Positions 1 through 6,122 of a stretch of DNA of 6,421 bases are shown here, one piece after another. The number at the start of each line of letters is the position of its first letter. Within the stretch, counting starts at the first letter, position 1. The translations under genes were made by a program, and so were the position numbers. The stretch is from an uncultured Verrucomicrobiae bacterium (GTDB lineage Bacteria; Verrucomicrobiota; Verrucomicrobiia; Palsa-1439): assembly GCA_937927265.1 (NCBI GenBank), contig CALBCO010000204.1, positions 1 through 6,421 of the forward strand. The letters run 5' to 3'. The notes under the pieces were generated by a model. The model was not told the DNA's origin, ran no database searches, and was given only the letters and a program-made list of their open reading frames with translations.

Positions 1-2340
1 ACGGAGAGCGATCCGACAGGGGGGGAGAATTGGGAGCGGCTGGTGCTGTTGGCCAACGAGACTGGCCGCGACTTGTATCTGGGGTTGCCGGCGTTGGTGG
101 ATAACGAGTATTTGACGAAACTTGCGCAGTTATTGAAGTATGGCTCGGATGGAGTCGAACCGTATGAGCGTCCGGTTGCGGTGCCGCGGTATCCGCCGTT
201 GAACCCAAATTTGTGCGTGTATTTCACCATCGGCCCCGAAACGTGGAACTGGGAATTACCTGCCACGCAGGAGACGTGTTTACGCTCCCTCCTCGAGGTG
301 GAACAGGGGACGGCCGAGGGCAAGATTCTCAACTGTGACGGGCGCATCGAGACGGCTGATTTGATGTCGTTGCGGCGATGGATCGCGTTGCGGACGGTGC
401 GGGCGAGCGAGATTTTTCAATCGGTTTTTGGCCGCGAAGGGTTCGGGACGAGGTTCCGTCCTGTGCTCGAGTATCAGACCGCGAATGGACAGTCCACGGC
501 ATCGCTGGCGCTCGATTTTTTGGATGGCTATTTCAACAATGGATGGGGCGATTTTGTGAAACAGCCGCAACCGGTTGCTCGTTACCTCTGGGGGGCTGGC
601 GGTGCGGCTGGTTACGGTCTCGCCAATCCCGAAGGTCGGCAAACCGAAGTGGTGGTGCCAGACGCGAGTTTTGAACATGTGCCCGTACCCGAAGGGCCGG
701 TCGTTAGTCAGCCTCCGGGTACTCCCTGGCAATTCAGAGGGGAAGCCGGGCTTTATCGGCCGTGGCATTCTGCTGTCGCTGACTATGAATCGGCCAAACG
801 AATCGGCCAAGACACGAACACGGCCTACGGATTCAAATTTCGTGTTGGCAACCGTCCGTTGTACGTTCACCAACTCGGCCGTGCGTTCACTCATGCCAAT
901 GCTGGAGCAGTGTTGCATCTGCTGCGCGCCAGCGACTACATGCCCGTGCTGACTGGGGATACGGGGCCGATTTCGTCGTATCGGGCTCATGTGAGCGGTT
1001 ACTACTTCACACCGCCGGTTCGCACACCGGTATGCCTCGACCCGGATACCACGTACTATTTGCTCACGGTTTCGAAGGGTGACCGTTGGATAGCGACGGC
1101 GGCGGATGACAAGCCTGCACCGGCCAATGCGCCTGGTCTGACCATTCTTGCGGCAACGAAAGCGATAATCAACAACCCTGCTCGTCCTGCGACATGGAAA
1201 GTTACGGACACGGCTCCGTCGTCGGTGTTCGGGCCGGTGACGTTTTTGTATTCGTTTCAACCGCAGCCACCCTCTCTATGGCCATTACCGCCGCACGGGC
1301 AACAGGCGGCCGTGTTGCGGGGGCAGGGTGAATTGGCCACCAGCGTTGAATTTAACCAACCCGGCGCATACGCATTGACTTTTCACGCCTACGGCAACGA
1401 GTCGCCACAGTTGCTGATTACTGTGGGGGACGAATCGGTCAGCCCGCGACATCAGATGGATTACCGAGTCGCGCCGACCAATGCGCCCGGCCTGTTTCGC
1501 AGTCCGTACCGCAAAAACGGATTCAAAGAGGAGTGGGGGAGTGCGGTGTTCGAGGTTGGTGAGCCGGGTGTGCGGACGGTACGGTTCAGTGGGCGGGTTG
1601 CGGCGACGAACTGGGTCGTGTTGGATCATGTGCGTGTGGTCAGTGTGGATGCGTTGCTGAGAAGCGGGTTTGGTAGTGATGAGGAAGCCGCGCAGGCTGC
1701 CGAGAAACAATGGCGAGAGACGCAGTACAAAGACTCACAGTTGGCCCTCGTGTATGGTTTGGCCAGGGTTGCGCCAGTGGCCGGATGGTGGGGGGGGAGC
1801 AAACCCATCCAGATCTATGCCCGCTTCAAGGATCCACGCACGGAAACCTTGCAGAATGTCTCGGCAACGATTCTTCAGGGTAGTGGAGTATACCTACCTG
1901 TCTGGGGAATGGGGCGGGACTGGCCTGCCAGCGCACTTGACCAAGCACTGAGCTTTCCCATTCCCAAAAGCTTGTGGGCCAGTGCCAATCAGTTGCCGGC
2001 GACCCATGAGAACGGACCGCTCATTCCTTGTGTTTTGGATGTTAGCAACAGTGTGCGTTGGGGGTGGAACAGCAATAACCCCTGGCTCACCGCACGAGGG
2101 AGTTATTTGAGTTGGACACTCGTTTGTTCCCGTGCCGGGCTGCATCAGATCACTGTGGATACAACTGGTGAAGGGCAATTTGAGCTTGAGTTGGATGGTA
2201 CGCGTTTGGATGAAGCCCTGGAAGCCAACCAGGTCATTTCATGGAAGGTGCCATTGGGCTTTGGCGTTCATGGGGTGCGCGTGCGCAATCGCAGCGGCGA
2301 ATTCCGCGTTGACGCTGTGAAAATCGAGCCAGCTCCATAA
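1..2340 (+). CDS. Large secreted glycoside-hydrolase-like protein with C-terminal carbohydrate-binding-like modules (5' partial)
   Basis: Frame 1 is open from the first base to TAA at 2338-2340 (779 codons), so the start lies upstream of the window. The GTG at 43 is internal, because the family-like sequence is already under way. Codons 18-51 (ANETGRDLYLGLPA, then TKLAQLLKYGSDG), YPPLNPNL (64-71), RRW (125-127) and RFRPVLEYQ (151-159) resemble, from memory, large exported planctomycete and verrucomicrobial proteins annotated as cellulose-binding or GH-like. In those proteins, a motif like VEYSNEVWN follows NPNL. Here the equivalent is YFTIGPETWNW (codons 74-84), which keeps the Glu (E80) but has Pro in place of Asn. 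Codons about 454-550 and 700-777 are rich in alternating beta-strand patterns (QPGAYALTFHAYG; AGLHQITVDTTGEG, FELELDG) typical of jelly-roll carbohydrate-binding modules. Export is inferred, since the N-terminus is missing. A role in polysaccharide binding or hydrolysis is likely, but the substrate is unknown. The gene is convergent with the sulfatase. Confidence 0.72.
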   Translation, partial: TESDPTGGENWERLVLLANETGRDLYLGLPALVDNEYLTKLAQLLKYGSDGVEPYERPVAVPRYPPLNPNLCVYFTIGPETWNWELPATQETCLRSLLEVEQGTAEGKILNCDGRIETADLMSLRRWIALRTVRASEIFQSVFGREGFGTRFRPVLEYQTANGQSTASLALDFLDGYFNNGWGDFVKQPQPVARYLWGAGGAAGYGLANPEGRQTEVVVPDASFEHVPVPEGPVVSQPPGTPWQFRGEAGLYRPWHSAVADYESAKRIGQDTNTAYGFKFRVGNRPLYVHQLGRAFTHANAGAVLHLLRASDYMPVLTGDTGPISSYRAHVSGYYFTPPVRTPVCLDPDTTYYLLTVSKGDRWIATAADDKPAPANAPGLTILAATKAIINNPARPATWKVTDTAPSSVFGPVTFLYSFQPQPPSLWPLPPHGQQAAVLRGQGELATSVEFNQPGAYALTFHAYGNESPQLLITVGDESVSPRHQMDYRVAPTNAPGLFRSPYRKNGFKEEWGSAVFEVGEPGVRTVRFSGRVAATNWVVLDHVRVVSVDALLRSGFGSDEEAAQAAEKQWRETQYKDSQLALVYGLARVAPVAGWWGGSKPIQIYARFKDPRTETLQNVSATILQGSGVYLPVWGMGRDWPASALDQALSFPIPKSLWASANQLPATHENGPLIPCVLDVSNSVRWGWNSNNPWLTARGSYLSWTLVCSRAGLHQITVDTTGEGQFELELDGTRLDEALEANQVISWKVPLGFGVHGVRVRNRSGEFRVDAVKIEPAP

Positions 2341-2467
2341 TACTGCGCGTCCGGTCGGAGTGTTCTCACCGCTGCGGAAAGTTTCGGCAGGTGTCCCGGC
2401 AGCATTCCGTTCGATGGCGCACCAGAGGAAGGACCGGCCTGCAAGCGATGCCAGCCGTCGGGTGTGA
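2341..2467. other. Convergent intergenic region without an obvious terminator
   Basis: These 127 bases separate the stops of two converging genes. I see no strong GC hairpin followed by a T tract on either strand. There is an imperfect palindrome at 2372-2390 (CTGCGGAAAGTTTCGGCAG) and a weak imperfect hairpin around 2436-2456. One frame (2342-2467, plus strand) stays open for 41 codons and ends one base before the sulfatase stop. It has no convincing start and I do not call it a gene. Confidence 0.5.
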
Positions 2468-3952
2468 TTACTTCTTTCGCGTTGTGGCAGTGATTTCCAG
2501 ACCTGTTGCGTAGTCCAACTGTTGCGGTTCGTCGGGTTCAACAATGCGTTGGCGGGTCATCCCTGTATAGTCCCAGGTGGCGGGGCGAGCGTCGGCGCGC
2601 CAGGGGCGGCGTTCCCAGTAATATCCCCGAAATGGATCGCGCGTGCGATTCATCCATTCGAGCAATTGGTCGTGCAGCCGATCGCGCACAGTCGAATGCC
2701 GTGAATCATGGATGAGATTGATCATCTCTTCGGGGTCGCTGTCGAGATCGTATAACTCGTCGGAGGTCAGGAGGTTGATGACGAGTTTATAGCGACCATC
2801 GCAGATGGCACGCATCAGTTGGAAGCCGCCAAAGCCATCATGGTCCGTCTCATACCGGCCAAACTCGATGAACACAGCCTCATTGACTCGGACCGACGGA
2901 TCACGGAAACAGGGCAGCAGACTACGGCCTTCAAGCATTCCGAGTCGCGGTTGTCCAAAATAGTCGAGCAAGGTCGGTACAACATCAATATGAGAAACAG
3001 GGTGCCGACAGGCTGCCCTGACTGGGGACTGACCGGGCCAACGGACTAGGAGGGGGATGTTGGCCGTTTCCTCGTAGGCGACTGGGCCTTTGTTCCAAAG
3101 CCGGTGCGAGCCGAGCAGGTCACCGTGGTCGGAAGTGAAAATCACCAGCGCTCCCGGTGCGAACCGTTCCACCGCATCGAGCACCCGGCCAATCTCATCA
3201 TCCACAAACGCATTGCAGCCGAAATAATGCGGAAAACGTATCTCTGGCGTAGTTGAGCTGGCACAGGCTGGGCCGGCCCAGATGCGTTGGTGTTCGGGTT
3301 TGTCAGTCAACGGGTCGGTGTGGTTACGTTTTGGCGGATAGACGAAATCGCGAAACTGGCTGGCGTAGGGTTCGGGACAGAGAAACGGCCCATGTGGTTC
3401 GTCGTAGGAAAGCACGAGCAAAAAATCTTCTGCGTGATGTTTGTTCAAAAAATCAATGGCCCGATTCGAGCAACGGTGGGCAAAGGTAAATTCGCGTTGG
3501 ATGCCGGGGTTGAGGTTGGCGGACTCTTGGCGGGAAAGCCGTCGCTCGGCGGGCGTCAGTTCCTCCAAGTAGTTGCGCATGTCGTACCAGTAGGCCGGAT
3601 CCCAACCGTCAGGACACCGGCCCAAGCCAAAGTAATCGGAACCGTCCAGATGCCATTTGCCGACGTAGGCGGTGTGGATGCCGGCAGCACGGAGACGTTG
3701 GCCAATCGTGCGGGTAATTTGACTCAGCGGCAAGCAATTCGCCCAACTACCGGTAGTGTGGGGGAATTGTCCGGTAAAAAGCGCCGCGCGGGCCGGCCCA
3801 CAAACCGGTTGGCACGTGTAGGCCCGGTCGAAGCGGATCCCTTCGGCGGCGAGCCGGTCGAGGCGGGGCGTGCGCAATTCGGGATGGCCGTAGCACCCAA
3901 GCATGTTGGTCCCCTGTGTATCGGTCATGATGAAAACCACCTGTCGTTTCAT
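2468..3952 (-). CDS. Type I (formylglycine-dependent) sulfatase, cytoplasmic form
   Basis: The 494-residue protein is a complete alkaline-phosphatase-superfamily sulfatase that hydrolyses a sulfate ester. The catalytic signature is C51-G-P-A-R55 followed by AALFTG. C51 would be converted to formylglycine by a sulfatase-modifying enzyme that is not in this window. Other family landmarks are the N-terminal metal-site strand FIMTDTQG (D11), GKWHL (K99, H101), YDEPHGP (H187), the second metal site TSDHGD (D275, H276) and K288 in WNKGP, followed by YEE and IPLLVRWPG. The C-terminal ELYDLDSDPEE is also typical. The start is set at MKRQVVFIM because the conserved first strand begins there and a promoter lies just upstream. 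The frame stays open to 4426, but that extension is only the translated intergenic repeat. No signal peptide is visible, so the enzyme should act in the cytoplasm on an imported, probably small, substrate. The gene is divergent from the IclR-type regulator. The substrate is not predictable by eye. Confidence 0.95.
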   Translation of the reverse strand: MKRQVVFIMTDTQGTNMLGCYGHPELRTPRLDRLAAEGIRFDRAYTCQPVCGPARAALFTGQFPHTTGSWANCLPLSQITRTIGQRLRAAGIHTAYVGKWHLDGSDYFGLGRCPDGWDPAYWYDMRNYLEELTPAERRLSRQESANLNPGIQREFTFAHRCSNRAIDFLNKHHAEDFLLVLSYDEPHGPFLCPEPYASQFRDFVYPPKRNHTDPLTDKPEHQRIWAGPACASSTTPEIRFPHYFGCNAFVDDEIGRVLDAVERFAPGALVIFTSDHGDLLGSHRLWNKGPVAYEETANIPLLVRWPGQSPVRAACRHPVSHIDVVPTLLDYFGQPRLGMLEGRSLLPCFRDPSVRVNEAVFIEFGRYETDHDGFGGFQLMRAICDGRYKLVINLLTSDELYDLDSDPEEMINLIHDSRHSTVRDRLHDQLLEWMNRTRDPFRGYYWERRPWRADARPATWDYTGMTRQRIVEPDEPQQLDYATGLEITATTRKK

Positions 3953-3988
3953 AGCGGGTCTTATACTGGAAGGAACCGAACCGGACAA
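3953..3988 (-). promoter_or_regulatory. Sulfatase promoter, possibly giving a leaderless mRNA
   Basis: Reading the minus strand, TTGTCC (3988-3983, 4 of 6 to the -35 consensus) is followed by exactly 17 bases and then TATAAG (3965-3960, 5 of 6 to the -10 consensus). Only seven bases separate the -10 box from the ATG at 3952-3950. The expected transcription start therefore falls on or next to the A of the start codon. No Shine-Dalgarno sequence is present, which fits leaderless translation. Confidence 0.55.
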
Positions 3989-4037
3989 GATGGAGATGCG
4001 GCCTCCGGCTCCCGAATCATTAGCAAGCGAACCCAAG

Positions 4038-4060
4038 GGAGCGCGGGCATCCTGCCCGCG
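4038..4060 (+). repeat. REP-like hairpin unit, left copy
   Basis: The unit contains a self-complementary stem, GCGGGCA / TGCCCGC, of 7 bp with a 3-base loop (TCC), preceded by GGAGC. It pairs with the inverted copy at 4106-4128 apart from one base in the loop. Confidence 0.8.
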
Positions 4061-4105
4061 ATGGATGAGGATTCTTAGCGAATAGACAGAGCGGCATTGG
4101 CTCAA

Positions 4106-4128
4106 CGCGGGCAAGATGCCCGCGCTCC
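4106..4128 (-). repeat. REP-like hairpin unit, right copy (inverted)
   Basis: This unit has the same 7-bp stem as the left copy with loop AGA, and ends in GCTCC. It is followed by TTTT at 4129-4132. The pair could fold as one long cruciform or as two small hairpins. Confidence 0.8.
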
Positions 4129-4216
4129 TTTTCTTCACCCTCGCGCTCACCCTAATTGCGGCTTGGCAACGGGTCGCTAATGATTCGGCCTCCGGCTGCA
4201 GCGTCGCGCGGTTCGC

Positions 4217-4252
4217 TTGACAGGCGCGCGCGCCGCCGGTAGTGTTTGCGCA
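4217..4252 (+). promoter_or_regulatory. Promoter of the IclR-family regulator gene
   Basis: A perfect TTGACA -35 box (4217-4222) lies 17 bases before a weak -10 box, TAGTGT (4240-4245, 3 of 6). The predicted start is about 4252, two bases before the ATG at 4254. The spacer begins with a perfect 12-bp palindrome, GGCGCGCGCGCC (4223-4234). The good -35 box and exact spacing support the call, and the poor -10 box lowers confidence. Confidence 0.4.
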
Positions 4253-4254
4253 AA
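4245..4254. promoter_or_regulatory. Candidate autoregulatory operator palindrome
   Basis: TTTGCGCAAA is a perfect 10-bp palindrome overlapping the end of the predicted -10 box, the transcription start and the first base of the ATG. The half-like motif CGCAAATG recurs as CCGCAAATG at 4268-4276. IclR-family regulators bind short palindromes at their own promoters, so this is a reasonable site for self-repression. No family consensus was matched. Confidence 0.35.
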
Positions 4255-5060
4255 TGATAATGCTTTCCGCAAATGTAAAACGGAGAAGGAGACCATCTCC
4301 AGAGGCGGGCGACGCGCCCGCGTTGCGACGCGGGTTGCAGATGTTGGAGTTGCTCGCCGAACAGCCGTCGGGGCTGTTGCAAACAGAAATCGCTGAACGG
4401 TTGGACGCGCCGGATAGCAGCATCATGCGGATTGGCGCGGTGCTGGAGGAAATGAGATACGTTACCCGCCCGGCGGAGACGCGCCGGTATCAATTGACGC
4501 GAAAGCTGTTGGCGTTGGCCCGTGGGCGGAGCGAGGAATACAATCTGGTCGAGACGGCGTTGCCCGTCATGCGGCGGCTGCGGGATGAATTGCGCGAGGT
4601 GGTATTGCTCGGTGTTTTGGCGCCGGAGTTGGGGATGGGTATCACGTTGGCAATGGCGCGGGCGAAGTATCCGTTTGCGTTTCAGGTCGAGTTAGGCGCA
4701 CCATTTCATTTGCACGCTTCGGGGCCAGGCAAGGCAATGTTAGCGGCGTTGACCGATGCCGAACGGGACGCGGTGTTGCCGCGGCTCAAGTTGGAACAAT
4801 TGACTGCGCGGACCATTGTGACTCCACGGCAATTACGTGCTGAATTGGACCGGGTGCGCCAGCAGGGGTACGCGGTGGACAACGAAGAGTATTTCGATGG
4901 TTGTGTATGCGTAGGGGCGGCGATTCCGCGCGCGTCAGAGTTGCCGGTATATGCGTTGTGGGTGACCGGGCCTTCCACACGGTTTTCAGCTCGCCACGCA
5001 CCACAGATTGCACCGCAGTTAATTGCGGCGGCGCAGGAATTGGGTGGTCAACATGAATAG
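4254..5060 (+). CDS. IclR-family transcriptional regulator
   Basis: The 268-residue protein (from ATG 4254) has the IclR layout. Winged helix-turn-helix at about residues 24-85: LRRGLQMLELLAEQPSG, TEIAERLDAPDSSIMRIGAVLEE, then the wing YVTRPAETRRYQLT. An effector-binding domain follows to the C-terminus. Family landmarks are LHASGPGKAMLAAL (153-166) and QQGYAVDNEEYFDGCVCVGAAI (203-224). It would act in the cytoplasm as a dimer or tetramer that binds a small metabolite. Its position divergent from the sulfatase suggests it controls that gene and itself. Starts at GTG 4242 and ATG 4260 are also in frame. ATG 4254 is preferred because it directly follows the predicted promoter. The first ~22 residues (basic KRRRR, then SPEAGDAPA) precede the usual domain start and include a hairpin-derived stretch. 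No clear Shine-Dalgarno sequence is seen. Confidence 0.92.
   Translation: MIMLSANVKRRRRPSPEAGDAPALRRGLQMLELLAEQPSGLLQTEIAERLDAPDSSIMRIGAVLEEMRYVTRPAETRRYQLTRKLLALARGRSEEYNLVETALPVMRRLRDELREVVLLGVLAPELGMGITLAMARAKYPFAFQVELGAPFHLHASGPGKAMLAALTDAERDAVLPRLKLEQLTARTIVTPRQLRAELDRVRQQGYAVDNEEYFDGCVCVGAAIPRASELPVYALWVTGPSTRFSARHAPQIAPQLIAAAQELGGQHE
4305..4321 (+). repeat. REP-like hairpin inside the 5' end of the regulator gene
   Basis: GCGGGCG-ACG-CGCCCGC forms a perfect 7-bp stem with a 3-base loop, the same design as the intergenic units at 4038-4060 and 4106-4128. It encodes the AGDAPA segment before the helix-turn-helix domain. A smaller hairpin, GGAGA-CCA-TCTCC (4288-4300), lies immediately before it. 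Confidence 0.5.
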
Positions 5061-5151
5061 GCGACTGACGTGCGCGAGGTCGAGTCTCCCGCCAATTTGG
5101 ATTTGTCTGGGAGACGATGGAGGTCGGGGATTGCTCTCCGTTATTGCGGTG

Positions 5152-6078
5152 ATGAAACGGGCGTGGCGCCGTTGGGGGTGGCGGATGCTGGTGGGGGTGA
5201 TGGGGCTGTTGAGTGGCATCAACGCCCAAGCCGAGCAAACGGCGCCTCCGCGAATGTTGGTGGCGGGGATGGGCGTGGGGGCTGTGCTCGTCGAGAACGG
5301 CATGGTCACGAAGAGATATCCGACACAGGGTGCATGTCAGGACGCTTGGAAGTTGAGCGATGGAAGAGTTGTTGCGGTTGGCACTCAGTCTTTGCAGGGG
5401 TTCGATGCTGCCGGGCAAGTGTTGCAATCGTATCGAGCAGCGGCGGGCGTTGAGTTGCACAACTGCCAGCCGTTACCCGATGGTGGCGTCCTGTTGGCGG
5501 AATGCGGGACGAAACGTCTTCTCGAATTGAATGCCGATTTGGTGATTGTCCGCGAAGTGAAATTGGACATGATCCGGGAGGAGAAAGGGCACGGCCAGGT
5601 TCGGCATGTGCGCAAAACCGGGGCGGGCGATTATTGGGTCATGGCCTCCTACGACGGAAAAGCGTTCCGAATCAACAGCCAAGGCGTGGTACAGCGGGAA
5701 GTGGACTTGAGACAACTGCCCGCCCCTGTAACGGGAAAGATCGGCCACAGTGTGGTGCCGCTGAAGAACGGCAACGTGCTTATCGGGACTTCCTACGGGG
5801 CCTGTCTGGTCGAATTGGACCCGGCCGGGAAAATTGTATGGACACTTACGCCGCAGGATGTGCCAGAGATTGGATTGAAGTATGTGGCCGGCGTGCACCG
5901 CCTGCCCAACGGCAACACAGTCATTTCCGCTTACAACAGCGACTATCCCTTGTTCGAGGTCACGCCGGCCAAGACCGTCGTGTGGAAGCTCGCCAAGAAT
6001 CCAGCCCTCGGCACACCGACCAATGTGCAAGTACTGGACGTGGCCGGGGATCCGTCGCAATTTGGATTGGAAAAATGA
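5152..6078 (+). CDS. Secreted beta-propeller protein (PQQ/arylsulfotransferase-like fold)
   Basis: The 308-residue protein begins with a signal peptide: MKRAWRRWGWR, hydrophobic MLVGVMGLL, and probable signal peptidase I cleavage after NAQA (residue 27). The rest is made of repeated blades with a pattern of small strand, LPxG turn, strand ending in VELDxxGK, then W or hydrophobic-L. Examples start near residues 66 (KLSDGRVVAVG), 106 (QPLPDGGVLLAE), 202 (VPLKNGNVLIGT, with VELDPAGKIVWTL) and 248 (VHRLPNGNTVISA, with FEVTPAKTVVWKL). At ~280 mature residues it would be a propeller of about six blades, located in the periplasm or outside the cell. The frame is open upstream to 5023, and ATG 5053 overlaps the regulator's stop. 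The ATG at 5152 is preferred because it puts the signal peptide at the N-terminus. No strong ribosome binding site precedes either start. Its reaction is unknown. A lyase, an arylsulfotransferase-like enzyme or a non-enzymatic scaffold are all possible. Confidence 0.8.
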   Translation: MKRAWRRWGWRMLVGVMGLLSGINAQAEQTAPPRMLVAGMGVGAVLVENGMVTKRYPTQGACQDAWKLSDGRVVAVGTQSLQGFDAAGQVLQSYRAAAGVELHNCQPLPDGGVLLAECGTKRLLELNADLVIVREVKLDMIREEKGHGQVRHVRKTGAGDYWVMASYDGKAFRINSQGVVQREVDLRQLPAPVTGKIGHSVVPLKNGNVLIGTSYGACLVELDPAGKIVWTLTPQDVPEIGLKYVAGVHRLPNGNTVISAYNSDYPLFEVTPAKTVVWKLAKNPALGTPTNVQVLDVAGDPSQFGLEK

Positions 6079-6122
6079 ATGGTACGGTGGGGACAGCACA
6101 AGAGTGGGATTGGATAGAATGA
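6075..6122 (+). CDS. Possible 15-residue coupling mini-ORF
   Basis: ATG at 6075 overlaps the upstream stop as ATGA. The ORF encodes MNGTVGTAQEWDWIE and ends at TGA 6120-6122, which overlaps the ATG (6119-6121) of the next gene, again as ATGA. The arrangement fits a translational relay joining the two larger genes, but so short an ORF could be chance. No recognised peptide family. Confidence 0.25.
   Translation: MNGTVGTAQEWDWIE

Larger units (their letters stand above)
3999..4219. repeat. Nested REP-like palindromic element in the divergent intergenic region
   Basis: The core is two REP-like units in inverted orientation, at 4038-4060 and 4106-4128, with 22 of 23 bases complementary and a 45-base spacer. 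Outside them, CCGAATCATTAGC (4012-4024) is a perfect inverted match to 4176-4188. CAAGCGAACC (4024-4033) is a perfect inverted match to GGTTCGCTTG (4210-4219). CGGCCTCCGGCT also occurs as a direct repeat at 3999-4010 and 4186-4197. The minus frame gives the peptides SAGILPAL and GQDARAPL, which I recognise as translations of dispersed repeats in Verrucomicrobiota and relatives. Such units are often spread by REP-associated Y1 transposases, but none is present here. The element ends just short of the sulfatase -35 box and touches the regulator's -35 box. Confidence 0.75.

Noticed and set aside
280..1260. 326-codon minus-strand open frame
   Set aside because: It is antisense to the large GH-like gene, has arginine-rich low-quality composition and no recognisable domain.
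3287..4078. 263-codon plus-strand open frame opposite the sulfatase
   Set aside because: It is a shadow of the sulfatase coding strand. Its end also runs through the repeat (SAGILPA).
3999..4219. CRISPR array or insertion sequence as the explanation for the intergenic repeats
   Set aside because: There are only two inverted hairpin units with unequal surroundings, no regular repeat-spacer pattern, and no transposase coding sequence.
3953..4426. N-terminal extension of the sulfatase frame by 158 residues
   Set aside because: The extension translates the REP-like intergenic repeat (SAGILPAL, GQDARAPL), crosses the divergent promoters and overlaps the regulator gene. The sulfatase domain starts at MKRQVVFIM.
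5084..5115. Inverted repeat GTCTCCC / GGGAGAC between the regulator and propeller genes
   Set aside because: It is a 7-bp stem with an 18-base loop and no T tract. It is too weak to call a terminator or a regulatory hairpin.
5053..5151. Earlier start for the propeller protein at ATG 5053, overlapping the regulator's stop
   Set aside because: It would bury the clear signal peptide more than 30 residues into the protein. The overlap remains possible for coupling, but the start at 5152 is better supported.
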